A stretch of DNA of 64,000 bases from contig NZ_CANLTR010000003.1 in assembly GCF_947494055.1 (NCBI RefSeq), forward strand, positions 1 through 64,000. Direction: 5' to 3'. Each line of letters starts with the position of its first letter. Within the stretch, counting starts at the first letter, position 1. Positions 55,062 to 64,000 of this stretch are shown in pieces. The position numbers and the translations under genes are program-made. Below the pieces are notes generated by a model. The model had not been told where the DNA came from. It worked only from the letters and a program-made list of their open reading frames with translations, and did not search any database. The DNA is from an uncultured Jannaschia sp. (GTDB lineage: Bacteria; Pseudomonadota; Alphaproteobacteria; Rhodobacterales; Rhodobacteraceae).

Positions 55062-55556
55062 ATGACGCAGATCGACTGGACCCGCTCGGTCAAATACTTC
55101 TTGCTGGCCGACATGTGGTCGGGCCTGAGGATCGGACTGAGATACTTCTTCGCGCCGAAGGCGACGCTGAACTATCCGCACGAACGGGGGCCGCAATCGC
55201 CGCGGTTCCGCGGCGAGCACGCCCTTCGCCGCTATCCGAACGGCGAGGAGCGCTGCATCGCCTGCAAGCTCTGCGAGGCGATCTGCCCCGCGCAGGCGAT
55301 CACCATCGATGCCGAGCCGCGCGAGGACGGGTCGCGGCGCACGACGCGCTACGACATCGACATGACGAAGTGTATCTATTGCGGCTTTTGTCAGGAGGCC
55401 TGCCCGGTCGACGCCATCGTCGAGGGGCCGAACCTTGAATTCGCGACCGAGACCCGGGAGGAGCTGATCTACGACAAGCAGAAGCTTCTCGACAACGGCG
55501 AGCGGTGGGAGCCGATCCTCGCCAAGAACCTCGAGCTGGACGCACCCTACCGATGA
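55062..55556 (+). CDS. nuoI: NADH-quinone oxidoreductase subunit I
   Basis: This peripheral ferredoxin-type subunit carries clusters N6a and N6b. The 164-residue protein has two complete 4Fe-4S motifs, [16 protein letters not shown] and [16 protein letters not shown]. The conserved N-terminal amphipathic helix ([18 protein letters not shown]) touches the membrane. Start lies one base after the nuoH stop with GGAGG upstream. Its stop overlaps the next start by 4 bp. Confidence 0.97.
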   Translation: MTQIDWTRSVKYFLLADMWSGLRIGLRYFFAPKATLNYPHERGPQSPRFRGEHALRRYPNGEERCIACKLCEAICPAQAITIDAEPREDGSRRTTRYDIDMTKCIYCGFCQEACPVDAIVEGPNLEFATETREELIYDKQKLLDNGERWEPILAKNLELDAPYR

Positions 55557-55951
55557 GTGATCCGCAGAACCCCTTCGCCACCTGGATGACGCACATGCAG
55601 GACATGGCGCGAACGATGAACCCCGCGCTCGAGAAGTTCACGCCGCAGGGTTTCGAGAAGCTCTGGCCGACCATGCCCCGCGACGTGATGGAGCAGTTCG
55701 CCGGCAAGGGCATGAATCCCGAAGGGCTCGACGCCAAGACCAAGATGCTGCTGACGCTCGCGGGGCTGACCGTCCTCGGCGCGCAGGCGGAAGCGCAGGT
55801 GCGGCTGACCGTCCGGCAGGCCAAGGAGCAGGGCGCGACGAAGCAGGAGATCGCCGAGACGATCGGCTTGATGGGCCTGTTCGGCGGGCTGCCGGCGATG
55901 AACAAGGCGATGACGCTCGCCACCGAGGTGCTCGAGGAGGACAAGGAATGA
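55553..55951 (+). CDS. AhpD/carboxymuconolactone-decarboxylase-fold protein lacking cysteines
   Basis: This 132-residue helical protein resembles the carboxymuconolactone decarboxylase (AhpD-like) fold: [20 protein letters not shown], then [37 protein letters not shown]. It contains no cysteine, so the CxxC redox site of AhpD is absent and thiol peroxidase support is ruled out. It is translationally coupled to nuoI (ATGA) and to nuoJ (ATGA). A structural or assembly role for complex I is possible but unproven. Confidence 0.8.
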   Translation: MSDPQNPFATWMTHMQDMARTMNPALEKFTPQGFEKLWPTMPRDVMEQFAGKGMNPEGLDAKTKMLLTLAGLTVLGAQAEAQVRLTVRQAKEQGATKQEIAETIGLMGLFGGLPAMNKAMTLATEVLEEDKE

Positions 55952-56562
55952 GCGTTCTCGATGTCGCCTTTTACCTGTTCGCGATCGTTACCGTTGGCGC
56001 GGGGCTCTTCACCGTCGTCTCGCGAAACCCGGTCCATTCGGTGCTGTGGCTGATCGCGTGCTTCCTGTCGACGGCGGGGCTCTTCGTTCTGCTCGGTGCC
56101 GAGTTCGTCGCCATGCTCCTCGTCATCGTCTACGTGGGCGCGGTCGCGGTGCTCTTCCTCTTCGTGGTGATGATGCTCGACATCGACTTCGCCGAGCTGA
56201 AGGCCGAGATGGCGCGCTACGTGCCGCTCGCGGGCCTGATCGGCATCGTGCTGCTGATGCAGCTCGCCATCGCCTATGGCGTATGGGAGGCGGCGGAGGG
56301 CGTCGTCGTGGCCGAAGGGCTCGACACGATCATCGTCCCGCCGGCAATCAACACGGCCGCGCTCGGACTGATCCTCTACGACCGCTACTTCCTGATGTTC
56401 CAGCTTGCGGGTCTCATTCTGCTCGTGGCGATGATCGGCGCCATTGCACTGACCTTGCGTCATCGCAAAGACGTCAAGCGCCAGAACGTGCTGCACCAGA
56501 TGTGGCGCGACCCTGCCACGGCCATGACGACCCATGACGTGAAACCCGGCCAAGGCCTGTGA
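55948..56562 (+). CDS. nuoJ: NADH-quinone oxidoreductase subunit J
   Basis: This is a membrane subunit of the proton-pumping arm. The 204-residue protein has five helices. The conserved [20 protein letters not shown] near residue 30 is followed by [20 protein letters not shown], which includes the helix-3 pi-bulge region known from structures. A C-terminal cytoplasmic tail ([17 protein letters not shown]) follows the last helix. GAGGAGGAC precedes the ATG. Confidence 0.95.
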   Translation: MSVLDVAFYLFAIVTVGAGLFTVVSRNPVHSVLWLIACFLSTAGLFVLLGAEFVAMLLVIVYVGAVAVLFLFVVMMLDIDFAELKAEMARYVPLAGLIGIVLLMQLAIAYGVWEAAEGVVVAEGLDTIIVPPAINTAALGLILYDRYFLMFQLAGLILLVAMIGAIALTLRHRKDVKRQNVLHQMWRDPATAMTTHDVKPGQGL

Positions 56563-56575
56563 CGAGGAACGCGGA

Positions 56576-56647
56576 ATGTCCCAGACGACCATAATCATCA
56601 TTATCGTCCTGATCATCGTCCTGGTCGGCGGCTACAGCTTCTTCTGA
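56576..56647 (+). CDS. 23-residue membrane peptide between nuoJ and nuoK
   Basis: A complete frame, [20 protein letters not shown] then SFF and stop, lies in the 144-bp gap between nuoJ and nuoK. GAGGA is well placed eight bases upstream of the ATG. Residues 6-17 are all Ile, Val or Leu, an uninterrupted single membrane span. It is too short for standard gene finders. Codons for the Ile run vary (ATA, ATC, ATT), which argues against a simple repeat. It may be a small accessory subunit of the complex I membrane arm (inference). Confidence 0.6.
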   Translation: MSQTTIIIIIVLIIVLVGGYSFF

Positions 56648-56706
56648 GCCGCCGGGCCCAGGGACACGAAACGAGAGGGCGGGCAGACGCGCCCCGGAGG
56701 ACTACG

Positions 56707-57012
56707 ATGATCGGACTCGAGCATTACCTGACCGTGGCGGCCGCACTCTTCGTGATCGGCATCTTCGGCATCTTCCTCAATCGGAAGAACGTGATCATCA
56801 TCCTGATGTCGATCGAGTTGATGCTGCTCGCGGTGAACATAAACTTCGTCGCCTTCTCGGGCTTCCTCGGCGATCTGACGGGGCAGGTCTTCACCCTGTT
56901 CGTCCTCACCGTCGCCGCCGCGGAGGCCGCGATCGGGCTTGCCATCCTCGTCTGCTTCTTCCGCAACCGCGGCACCATCGACGTCGAAGACGTCAACGTG
57001 ATGAAGGGCTGA
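56707..57012 (+). CDS. nuoK: NADH-quinone oxidoreductase subunit K
   Basis: This is a small antiporter-like membrane subunit. The 101-residue protein has three helices. The conserved glutamates for proton transfer lie in [19 protein letters not shown] (helix 2) and [16 protein letters not shown] (helix 3). CCGGAGG precedes the ATG. nuoL begins six bases after the stop. Confidence 0.97.
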   Translation: MIGLEHYLTVAAALFVIGIFGIFLNRKNVIIILMSIELMLLAVNINFVAFSGFLGDLTGQVFTLFVLTVAAAEAAIGLAILVCFFRNRGTIDVEDVNVMKG

Positions 57013-57017
57013 GCGAC

Positions 57018-59102
57018 ATGACGACGATCATCCTCCTCGCGCCCCTTCTCGGCAGTCTGATCTGCGGCTTCGGCTGGCGCTTCATGGGCGAGAAGGCTGC
57101 GATGGTCACGGCGACCGCGCTCCTGTTCCTCGCCGCGTTCCTGTCCTGGATCGTGTTCTTCGCACATGACGGCGAGACCCACATCATCCCGCTCATGCGC
57201 TGGATCGAGAGCGGGTCGCTGCTCACCGACTGGGGAATCCGCCTCGACCGGCTGACGGCAATCATGCTGATCGTGGTGACGACGGTGTCGTCGCTCGTCC
57301 ACCTCTACAGCTTCGGCTACATGGATCACGACCCGCAATGGCGGCAGGGCGAAGTCTACAAGCCGCGCTTCTTCGCCTACCTGTCGTTCTTCACCTTCGC
57401 GATGCTGGCGCTGGTGACCTCCGACAACCTTCTTCAGATGTTCTTCGGCTGGGAAGGCGTTGGCGTCGCGTCCTACCTCCTGATCGGTTTCTACTGGCGC
57501 AAGCCCTCGGCCTCGGCCGCCGCGATGAAGGCGTTCATCGTCAACAGGGTTGGTGATTTCGGCTTTGCGCTCGGCATCTTCGGTCTGTTCTACCTGACGG
57601 ACTCGATCAACTTCTCAGACATCTTCGCGGCCACGCCCGAGATTGCCGAGACGAATATCCACTTCCTCTGGACGGACTGGAACGCGGCGAACCTGCTGGC
57701 TTTCCTCCTGTTCATCGGCGCGATGGGCAAGTCGGCGCAGCTCGGCCTGCACACCTGGCTGCCCGACGCGATGGAGGGGCCGACCCCGGTTTCCGCCCTG
57801 ATCCATGCGGCGACGATGGTGACGGCGGGCGTGTTCCTCGTCTGCCGCATGTCGCCGTTGATGGAGTTCGCGCCCGAGGCGATGACCTTCGTCGTCGTGA
57901 TCGGCGCGGCGACCGCGTTCGTGGCGGCGACGATTGGCCTCGTGCAGTTCGACATCAAGCGCGTGATCGCCTATTCGACCATGTCGCAGCTAGGCTACAT
58001 GTTCGTGGCGGCCGGGCTGGGCGCCTATTCGGTGGCGATGTTCCACCTCTTCACCCACGCCTTTTTCAAGGCGATGCTGTTCCTCGGCGCCGGCTCCGTC
58101 ATCCACGCGATGCACCATGAGCAGGACATGCGGAACTACGGCGGCCTGCGGAAGAAGATCCCCTATACGTTCTGGGCGATGATGATCGGCACGCTCGCCA
58201 TCACCGGCGTCGGCATCCCGCTCACCCATATCGGCTTCGCGGGCTTCCTGTCGAAGGACGCGGTGATCGAGACCGCCTATGCCGGCGCGCCCGGCGCGTT
58301 CTGGGCACTCGTCGTCGCGGCGCTGTTCACCAGCTTCTATTCCTGGCGGCTGATGTTCATGACCTTCTACGGCGCGCCGCGGGGGGACAAGCACACGCAT
58401 GAACACGCCCACGAGAGTCCGCTCGTGATGACGATCCCTCTCGGCGTTCTGGCGCTCGGCTCGGTCCTCGCGGGCATGATCTGGTACAACAGCTTCTTCG
58501 GCGACCATCACGCCATCGAGGAGTTCTTCGGCATCACCGGCGGCGAGGTTCATGCGGCCGCGCCCGCCGGCACCGGCGAAGATGCCTCGGGCGAGGACAT
58601 CACCGAACTTGGCGAGGCGGAGACCTCCGAACCCGTCGCCATGTCCGTGCCGGGCGAGGGCGCCATCTACATGGGCGCCGAGAACAACATCATCGACGAT
58701 GCGCACCACGTCCCCGTCTGGGTCAAGGTCTCGCCCTTCATAGCGATGCTGATCGGTTTCGGCGTGGCATGGCTGGGCTACATCCGCCAGCCGGGCCTTC
58801 CGGCGCAATGGGCCGCGACGCTTTCGCCGCTGCACCAGTTCCTGTTCCGGAAGTGGTACTTCGACGAAATCTACGACGCCGTCTTCGTCCGCCCGGCCAA
58901 GCGGATCGGGTCGTTCCTCTGGAAGAAGGGCGACGGCACCGTCATCGACGGCTCGATCAACGGTCTCGCCATGGGGATCGTGCCGTTCTTCACCCGCGCG
59001 CTGAACCGGGCGCAGTCGGGCTACATCTTCACCTACGCCTTCGCGATGGTGATCGGGATCGTCGTCCTGATCACCTGGACGACGATCGCCGCCGGGAATT
59101 GA
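57018..59102 (+). CDS. nuoL: NADH-quinone oxidoreductase subunit L
   Basis: This is the distal antiporter-like proton pump subunit of complex I. The 694-residue protein has about 16 helices. The half-channel signatures are [20 protein letters not shown] and [19 protein letters not shown], with lysine and glutamate residues of the proton path, then the long C-terminal lateral helix. A His-rich loop [10 protein letters not shown] near residue 458 and an acidic loop near 520-545 ([13 protein letters not shown]) are local features. The length is slightly above the usual 610-690 range. Confidence 0.96.
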   Translation: MTTIILLAPLLGSLICGFGWRFMGEKAAMVTATALLFLAAFLSWIVFFAHDGETHIIPLMRWIESGSLLTDWGIRLDRLTAIMLIVVTTVSSLVHLYSFGYMDHDPQWRQGEVYKPRFFAYLSFFTFAMLALVTSDNLLQMFFGWEGVGVASYLLIGFYWRKPSASAAAMKAFIVNRVGDFGFALGIFGLFYLTDSINFSDIFAATPEIAETNIHFLWTDWNAANLLAFLLFIGAMGKSAQLGLHTWLPDAMEGPTPVSALIHAATMVTAGVFLVCRMSPLMEFAPEAMTFVVVIGAATAFVAATIGLVQFDIKRVIAYSTMSQLGYMFVAAGLGAYSVAMFHLFTHAFFKAMLFLGAGSVIHAMHHEQDMRNYGGLRKKIPYTFWAMMIGTLAITGVGIPLTHIGFAGFLSKDAVIETAYAGAPGAFWALVVAALFTSFYSWRLMFMTFYGAPRGDKHTHEHAHESPLVMTIPLGVLALGSVLAGMIWYNSFFGDHHAIEEFFGITGGEVHAAAPAGTGEDASGEDITELGEAETSEPVAMSVPGEGAIYMGAENNIIDDAHHVPVWVKVSPFIAMLIGFGVAWLGYIRQPGLPAQWAATLSPLHQFLFRKWYFDEIYDAVFVRPAKRIGSFLWKKGDGTVIDGSINGLAMGIVPFFTRALNRAQSGYIFTYAFAMVIGIVVLITWTTIAAGN

Positions 59103-59114
59103 GGGTCGGAACTC

Positions 59115-60662
59115 ATGGACAACCTTCTTTCCATCGTCACCTTCACGCCGATGATCGCCGCGGCGATCCTCGCGCTGTTCCTGCGCGGCGACGACGCGGC
59201 CGCGCAGCGCAACGCCAAGTGGCTGGCCCTCGGCGCGACGACCTTCACCTTCATCGTCTCGCTCTTCGTCCTGTCGGGCTTCGATGCCGCCGATCCGGGC
59301 TTCCAGCTCGTAGAGGAGCGGGACTGGTTCCTCGGGCTCAAGTACAAGATGGGCGTCGACGGGATCTCGGTCCTGTTCGTGATGCTGACGACCTTCCTCA
59401 TGCCGCTGGTGATCGCGTCCTGCTGGGACGTCACGACGCGGGTGAAGGATTACATGGTCGCGTTCCTCGTGCTGGAATCGCTGATGATCGGCGTGTTCTG
59501 CGCGCTCGACATGATCCTGTTCTACCTGTTCTTCGAGGCTGGCCTCATCCCGATGTTCCTGATCATCGGCATCTGGGGCGGGGCGAACCGGATCTACGCG
59601 TCCTTCAAGTTCTTTCTCTACACGCTCCTCGGCTCGGTCCTGATGCTCGTCGCGATGATCGCGATGTATCTCGATGCCGGCACGACCGACATTCCGACGC
59701 TCCTCGCGCACCAGTTCAGCTACGCGCCGCTCAGCGTCTTGGGGCTCGACGTCGTCGGCGGCGCGCAGACGCTGCTCTGGCTCGCTTTCTTCGCGTCCTT
59801 CGCGGTCAAGATGCCGATGTGGCCGGTCCATACCTGGCTGCCCGATGCGCACGTCCAGGCGCCCACGGCGGGGTCGGTCGTCCTCGCCGCGATCCTGTTG
59901 AAGATGGGGGGCTACGGTTTCCTGCGGTTCTCGCTGCCGATGTTCCCCGTGGGCTCGGAGGTGATGGGGCCGCTCGTCCTGTGGCTCTCGGCCATCGCCA
60001 TCGTCTACACCTCCCTCGTGGCGATGATGCAGGAGGACATGAAGAAGCTGATCGCCTATTCCTCCGTCGCGCATATGGGCTTCGTCACGATGGGCATCTT
60101 CGCCGCCAACCAGCAGGGGATCGACGGCGCCATCTTCCAGATGATCAGCCACGGCTTCGTCTCCGGCGCGCTGTTCCTCTGTGTCGGGGTGATCTACGAC
60201 CGGATGCATACGCGGGAGATCGCGGCCTATGGGGGCCTCGTGAACCGGATGCCGGCCTACGCGCTCGTCTTCATGCTCTTCACGCTGGCCAATGTCGGCC
60301 TGCCTGGCACCTCCGGCTTCGTGGGCGAGTTCCTGACGCTCATGGGCGTGTTCCAGGTCAACACCTGGGTCGCCTTCGTCGCCACCACCGGCGTGATCTT
60401 CTCGGCCTGCTACGCGCTCTGGCTCTACCGGCGGGTCGTGTTCGGCGACCTCATCAAGGAGAGCCTGCGGTCGATCACCGACATGACCGGGCGGGAAAGG
60501 GTAATCTTCGCGCCACTCGTGGTGGCCACGATCCTGCTCGGCGTGTATCCGAGCCTGATCACCGACATCATCGGCCCCTCCGTCGCCAACCTTGTCGAGA
60601 CCTACGACGTCGCCACGTCCGATCTGGTTCTGGATCGGGCGGTCGCGGATGCCGGACATTGA
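59115..60662 (+). CDS. nuoM: NADH-quinone oxidoreductase subunit M
   Basis: This is the middle antiporter-like pump subunit. The 515-residue protein has about 14 helices. Key blocks are [20 protein letters not shown] with the channel glutamate, [20 protein letters not shown], and [21 protein letters not shown] at 59115 follows GGAAC by a short spacer. It lies 12 bp after nuoL and 12 bp before nuoN. Confidence 0.96.
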   Translation: MDNLLSIVTFTPMIAAAILALFLRGDDAAAQRNAKWLALGATTFTFIVSLFVLSGFDAADPGFQLVEERDWFLGLKYKMGVDGISVLFVMLTTFLMPLVIASCWDVTTRVKDYMVAFLVLESLMIGVFCALDMILFYLFFEAGLIPMFLIIGIWGGANRIYASFKFFLYTLLGSVLMLVAMIAMYLDAGTTDIPTLLAHQFSYAPLSVLGLDVVGGAQTLLWLAFFASFAVKMPMWPVHTWLPDAHVQAPTAGSVVLAAILLKMGGYGFLRFSLPMFPVGSEVMGPLVLWLSAIAIVYTSLVAMMQEDMKKLIAYSSVAHMGFVTMGIFAANQQGIDGAIFQMISHGFVSGALFLCVGVIYDRMHTREIAAYGGLVNRMPAYALVFMLFTLANVGLPGTSGFVGEFLTLMGVFQVNTWVAFVATTGVIFSACYALWLYRRVVFGDLIKESLRSITDMTGRERVIFAPLVVATILLGVYPSLITDIIGPSVANLVETYDVATSDLVLDRAVADAGH

Positions 60663-60674
60663 GAGAGGCCGCCG

Positions 60675-62105
60675 ATGAGCGCTGATCTGAACATCATCCT
60701 GCCCGAGATCGTCCTCGCGGTGTATGCGCTCGGCGCCCTGCTCGTCGCTGTCTATACCGGCAAGGACGCGCTCACTCGTCCGCTGATCTGGCTCACGGCC
60801 GCCGTCTTTGTCGTCGTCGCGTTCTGGATCGGTGTTTCTTCGGAGGTCGGGACCGGCTTTACCGCGATGATCGTCAAGGACGGGTTCAGCCGCTTCGCGG
60901 AGGTCACGATCCTCCTCTCGGCGGCGATCGTGCTCGTCCTGAGTCAGGACTACATGGCCCGCTTCGGCCTTTCCAAGTTCGAGTACCCGCTGCTGATCAC
61001 GCTCGCCGTCATCGGCATGATGGTCATGGTCTCTGCCGGCAACCTGCTGACGCTCTACATGGGGCTCGAGCTGCAATCGCTGTCGATGTATGTCGTGGCC
61101 TCGATGCGACGCGACAACGTCAAGTCGACGGAGGCGGGGCTCAAGTATTTCGTTCTCGGCGCGCTGTCCTCGGGGCTGCTGCTCTATGGCATTTCGCTTA
61201 CCTACGGTTACGCCGGCTCGACCGAGTTCGCGGCCGTGATCCTCGCGGCGTCGGGCGAGGTGCCGCTCGGCCTTCTGTTCGGGCTCGTCTTCATGTTGGC
61301 AGGGCTGGCCTTCAAGGTTTCCGCCGCACCCTTCCACATGTGGACGCCGGACGTCTACGAGGGCGCGCCGACGCCGGTCACGACCTTCATGGCGACCGCT
61401 CCGAAGGTCGCCGCGATCTGCATGTTCGCTCGCGTCACGCACGACGCTTTCGGCAACGTTGTGGAGGATTGGCAGCAGATCATCGCGCTCCTGTCCGTCC
61501 TGTCGATGTTCGTCGGCGCCATCGCCGCGATCGGCCAGCGCGACATCAAGCGGCTGATGGCCTATTCCTCGATCGCCCATATGGGTTACGCGCTGATGGG
61601 CCTCGCCGCCGGTACCGTAGGCGGGGTCGAGGCGATGCTGCTCTACATGGCGATCTACGTCGTGATGAATATCGGCACGTTCGCCTTCATCCTGACGATG
61701 ACCCGTGACGGTCTGGAAACGACCGACATCATGTCGCTCAACCGGCTTTCCGAGGCCCGCCCCGGGGCTGCGCTGGCGCTGCTCCTGCTGATGTTCAGCC
61801 TCGCCGGCATCCCCCCAACGCTCGGTTTCTTCGCCAAGTACGCGGTGCTGCAGGCGGCGGTGGATGCCGGACTCGTCTGGCTCGCCGTGCTGGGCGTGAT
61901 CGCCTCCGTCATCGGTGCGTTCTACTACCTGCGCATCGTCTACTACATGTATTTCGGCGAGACCGAGGCGCCGCTCGACAACGATGTGCCGGTCGTCCAG
62001 ATGGTCGCCCTCGCCGCGTCGGGCATCCTGATGCTGGCGCTGTTTCCGAACCTTCTGGGGCTGGAACCGGCCGCCGCCGCCGCCGCCGCCGCGCTGGTCC
62101 GGTAA
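60675..62105 (+). CDS. nuoN: NADH-quinone oxidoreductase subunit N
   Basis: This is the inner antiporter-like pump subunit. The 476-residue protein has about 14 helices. [19 protein letters not shown] carries the conserved glutamate, [20 protein letters not shown] the central channel residues, and [18 protein letters not shown] the matching second half. GAGAGAGG precedes the ATG. The stop is followed immediately by the birA start, as in Paracoccus-type clusters. Confidence 0.96.
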   Translation: MSADLNIILPEIVLAVYALGALLVAVYTGKDALTRPLIWLTAAVFVVVAFWIGVSSEVGTGFTAMIVKDGFSRFAEVTILLSAAIVLVLSQDYMARFGLSKFEYPLLITLAVIGMMVMVSAGNLLTLYMGLELQSLSMYVVASMRRDNVKSTEAGLKYFVLGALSSGLLLYGISLTYGYAGSTEFAAVILAASGEVPLGLLFGLVFMLAGLAFKVSAAPFHMWTPDVYEGAPTPVTTFMATAPKVAAICMFARVTHDAFGNVVEDWQQIIALLSVLSMFVGAIAAIGQRDIKRLMAYSSIAHMGYALMGLAAGTVGGVEAMLLYMAIYVVMNIGTFAFILTMTRDGLETTDIMSLNRLSEARPGAALALLLLMFSLAGIPPTLGFFAKYAVLQAAVDAGLVWLAVLGVIASVIGAFYYLRIVYYMYFGETEAPLDNDVPVVQMVALAASGILMLALFPNLLGLEPAAAAAAAALVR

Positions 62106-62849
62106 ATGGCCGCCCCCTGGCCCGAGGGGGTGGACCGCGTCGTCCTGCCTGAAACCGACAGCACCTCGGCCGAACTCGTCCGCCGGCGCCCCGCGCGGCC
62201 GACCTGGCTTCTCGCGCATCATCAGTTGGCGGCGCGCGGCCGCCGGGGTCGCGTCTGGGCGATGCCGCTGGGTAATTTCGCCGCCTCGCTGAGCTATGTA
62301 CTGGCCGACGACCCGTCCCGGATCGCGCTGCGCAGCTTCGTCGCGTCGCTGGCGCTCCACGACGCACTTACGGAACTTGGCGTCGCGGATCTGACGCTCA
62401 AATGGCCGAACGACGTTCTGCTCGGCGACCGCAAGCTTGCCGGCATCCTTCTCGAATGCCCCGTGCCCGGCTGCCTCGTCGTCGGCATCGGCCTCAACCT
62501 CGCCGTCGCACCGGACGCGGCGGTGCTGGAATCCGGAGCCGTCCCTCCGATCGCGCTGGCTGAGCGGGGTCACGACGTCCGGCCGGAGGTGCTCCTCGAC
62601 GCGCTTGCGCCGGCCTATGCAGCGCGTGAAGCCGCGTTCCGCGCCGAAGGGTTCGCTCCGATCCGCGAAGCGTGGCTCGCTCGGGCCGCCCGGAGCGGGC
62701 AGCGGATCACCGCGCGGACGATGACGGAGACGCGCATCGGCATGTTCGAGGACGTGGACATGGAGGGGCACCTGATCCTCGCCGAAGGTTCGGGGCGTCA
62801 TCGTATCGCCGCCGCGGATATCTTCTTCGCCGAGGCGCCATGCTCCTGA
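62106..62849 (+). CDS. birA: Biotin-[acetyl-CoA carboxylase] ligase
   Basis: This enzyme activates biotin and attaches it to carboxylase carrier protein. The 247-residue protein has STSAELVRRRP, the biotinyl-AMP loop GRRGRVW (a variant of GRGRxGRxW), LKWPNDVLLGDRKLAGILLE and a final beta domain. It lacks the N-terminal helix-turn-helix of the E. coli protein, so it is a non-regulatory (class I) ligase. ATG 62106 directly follows the nuoN stop, and the end overlaps coaX by 10 bp. Confidence 0.93.
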   Translation: MAAPWPEGVDRVVLPETDSTSAELVRRRPARPTWLLAHHQLAARGRRGRVWAMPLGNFAASLSYVLADDPSRIALRSFVASLALHDALTELGVADLTLKWPNDVLLGDRKLAGILLECPVPGCLVVGIGLNLAVAPDAAVLESGAVPPIALAERGHDVRPEVLLDALAPAYAAREAAFRAEGFAPIREAWLARAARSGQRITARTMTETRIGMFEDVDMEGHLILAEGSGRHRIAAADIFFAEAPCS

Positions 62850-63613
62850 CCGTCGATTGCGGAAACACAAACACCGTCTTCGCCATCTGGGACGGCAGGC
62901 AGTTCCTCGCCTCCTGGCGCTGTGCCACGCAGCACCAGCGCACGGCAGACGAGTACTACACTTGGCTCCGGACCCTGATGGCGCTGAACAAGGTCGAGGT
63001 GGCGATCACCGACGTCATCGTCTCCTCCACCGTGCCGCGCGTGGTCTTCAACCTGCGGGTGCTCTGCGACCGGTATTTCGCCACGCGCCCCCTCGTCGTC
63101 GGCAAGCCCGAGACCCGCCTGCCGGTCGATGTCCGCGTCGATGCCGGCACGCAGGTCGGGCCCGACCGGCTGGTGAACACCGTGGGCGGCTACGACCGCC
63201 ACGGCGGCGATCTGATCGTCGTGGATTTCGGCACCGCCACGACCTTCGACGTGGTCGACACCGACGGCGCCTATGTCGGCGGCGTGATCGCGCCCGGCGC
63301 GAACCTCTCGCTCGAGGCGCTGCACATGGCGGCCGCGGCGCTTCCGCATGTCGACATCACCCAGCCGCAGCGGGTGGTCGGCACCAACACCGTCGCCTGC
63401 ATGCAATCGGGCGTGTTCTGGGGCTATGTCGGCCTCATCAAGGAGATCACCGCGCGCATCCGCGCGGAACGTGATCGGCCGATGAAGGTAATCTCCACCG
63501 GAGGGCTTGCGCCGCTCTTCCAGCAGGCCGAAGTGCTCTTCGACGCATTCGAGGACGACCTCACGATGCACGGTCTGACCGTGATCCACAGTTACAACAA
63601 GGAAAACGCATGA
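62840..63613 (+). CDS. coaX: Type III pantothenate kinase
   Basis: CoaX phosphorylates pantothenate, the first step of coenzyme A synthesis, without feedback inhibition by CoA. The 257-residue protein has the phosphate loop LTVDCGNTNTVFAIW at residues 3-17, GPDRLVNTVGGYDRHGGDL, then VVDFGTATTFDVVDTDG and STGGLAPLF. ATG 62840 lies inside the end of birA. The stop overlaps the rnj start by 4 bp. A type I CoaA is not in the window. Confidence 0.94.
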   Translation: MLLTVDCGNTNTVFAIWDGRQFLASWRCATQHQRTADEYYTWLRTLMALNKVEVAITDVIVSSTVPRVVFNLRVLCDRYFATRPLVVGKPETRLPVDVRVDAGTQVGPDRLVNTVGGYDRHGGDLIVVDFGTATTFDVVDTDGAYVGGVIAPGANLSLEALHMAAAALPHVDITQPQRVVGTNTVACMQSGVFWGYVGLIKEITARIRAERDRPMKVISTGGLAPLFQQAEVLFDAFEDDLTMHGLTVIHSYNKENA

Positions 63614-64000
63614 GCGCCAAGCGCGAGCGGCTTATATATCTCCCCCTTGGCGGGGCCGGCGAAATCGGGATGAACGCCTATGTCTACGGCTACGGGCCGG
63701 AAGGGCAGGAACGGCTGATCCTCGTCGATCTCGGCATCGCCTTTCCCGACATGGATTCGACCCCCGGCGTCGATGTGATCTTGCCCGACATCTCCTGGCT
63801 CAGGGACAACCTCGACCGGCTGGAGGCGATCTTCGTCACCCACGGGCACGAGGATCATGTCGGCGGCGTGGGCCATCTCTGGCCCGAACTGCGCGTGCCG
63901 GTTCATGCCCGCCGATTCACCGCCAACCTCGCCCGGCGCAAGATGGTGGAGAAGGGACAGGACCCGAAGGTCGTCGTCACGGCCGATCCGTTCCCCGCGA
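63610..64000 (+). CDS. rnj: Ribonuclease J, N-terminal part (runs off the window)
   Basis: This metallo-beta-lactamase-fold RNase is both 5'-exo- and endonuclease in mRNA decay and rRNA maturation. The visible 130 codons begin MSAKRERLIYLPLGGAGEIG. The zinc motif is FVTHGHEDHVGGV near residue 77, and ILVDLGIAFPDMDSTPGVD precedes it. The rest, including the beta-CASP domain, is outside the window. Start is coupled to the coaX stop (ATGA). Confidence 0.9.
   Translation, partial: MSAKRERLIYLPLGGAGEIGMNAYVYGYGPEGQERLILVDLGIAFPDMDSTPGVDVILPDISWLRDNLDRLEAIFVTHGHEDHVGGVGHLWPELRVPVHARRFTANLARRKMVEKGQDPKVVVTADPFPA

Noticed and set aside
57990-62870. A 1626-codon open frame on the minus strand opposite nuoL, nuoM, nuoN and birA
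   Set aside because: It mirrors the high third-position G+C of the real genes, is extremely rich in His, Arg, Asp and Gly, has no domain and runs antisense to four well-identified genes.

Overview
The window is high-GC DNA (about two-thirds G+C by eye) from an alphaproteobacterium, almost certainly of the Rhodobacteraceae (Rhodobacter/Paracoccus/Roseobacter relatives). The reasons are the nuo (complex I) cluster carrying the extra small genes typical of that family and followed by birA, coaX and an RNase J gene; the hisS-hisZ-hisG set with a short-form HisG; the lysC-ptsP pair; and the gene-tail repeats with a GGCGGGGATATTT core. No tRNA, rRNA, CRISPR array, insertion sequence or prophage was seen.

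Layout. 1-0.6 kb: a small membrane protein. 0.8-10.0 kb: a purine scavenging and oxidation operon, xanthine dehydrogenase xdhA-xdhB-xdhC followed by a BmpA-type nucleoside ABC importer (ATPase, two permeases, binding protein). 10.1-12.9 kb: aldo/keto reductase, FAD amine oxidase and a DUF938 methyltransferase. 13.0-16.4 kb (minus): hisS-hisZ-hisG. 16.5 kb: slyX, then a composite inverted-repeat element. 16.9-19.6 kb (minus): nth, a PfkB/adenosine kinase and a DenD-like dehydrogenase. 19.7-21.4 kb: an AraC-MGMT repair protein and an OmpA-type lipoprotein. 21.5-22.1 kb (minus): a Doc/AbrB toxin-antitoxin pair. 22.2-26.0 kb (minus): ptsP, a tiny membrane ORF and lysC. 26.3-29.2 kb: an ene-reductase, a PQQ-type sugar dehydrogenase and a cold-shock protein. 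29.3-33.1 kb: an epimerase, a DUF481 outer-membrane protein behind a CtrA-type box, and a TetR/MFS efflux pair behind a perfect palindrome. 33.6-37.5 kb: glmU-glmS (minus) and gph (plus). 37.5-43.0 kb: a hybrid histidine kinase, a papain-like enzyme and a run of DUF1622, LprI-like, macro-domain and MltB genes. 43.05-62.1 kb: the complete nuoA-N operon with seven embedded accessory genes. 62.1-64.0 kb: birA, coaX and the start of rnj.

How the parts work together. The first operon would import nucleosides and oxidise (hypo)xanthine to urate; XdhC inserts the molybdenum cofactor into XdhAB. The nuo operon encodes all 14 subunits of proton-pumping NADH:quinone oxidoreductase. Its accessory genes include a long NuoE with a C-terminal helix-hairpin-helix-like module that recurs in the next gene, a cysteine-free AhpD-fold protein, and a 23-residue membrane peptide between nuoJ and nuoK.

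The least explained signal is a pair of about 200-bp composite elements (16685-16883 and 43462-43667). Each has inverted-repeat arms around a shared core with a CtrA-like box and a conserved ATG context. One lies inside the nuo operon. A third copy of the arm is embedded in frame in xdhB.
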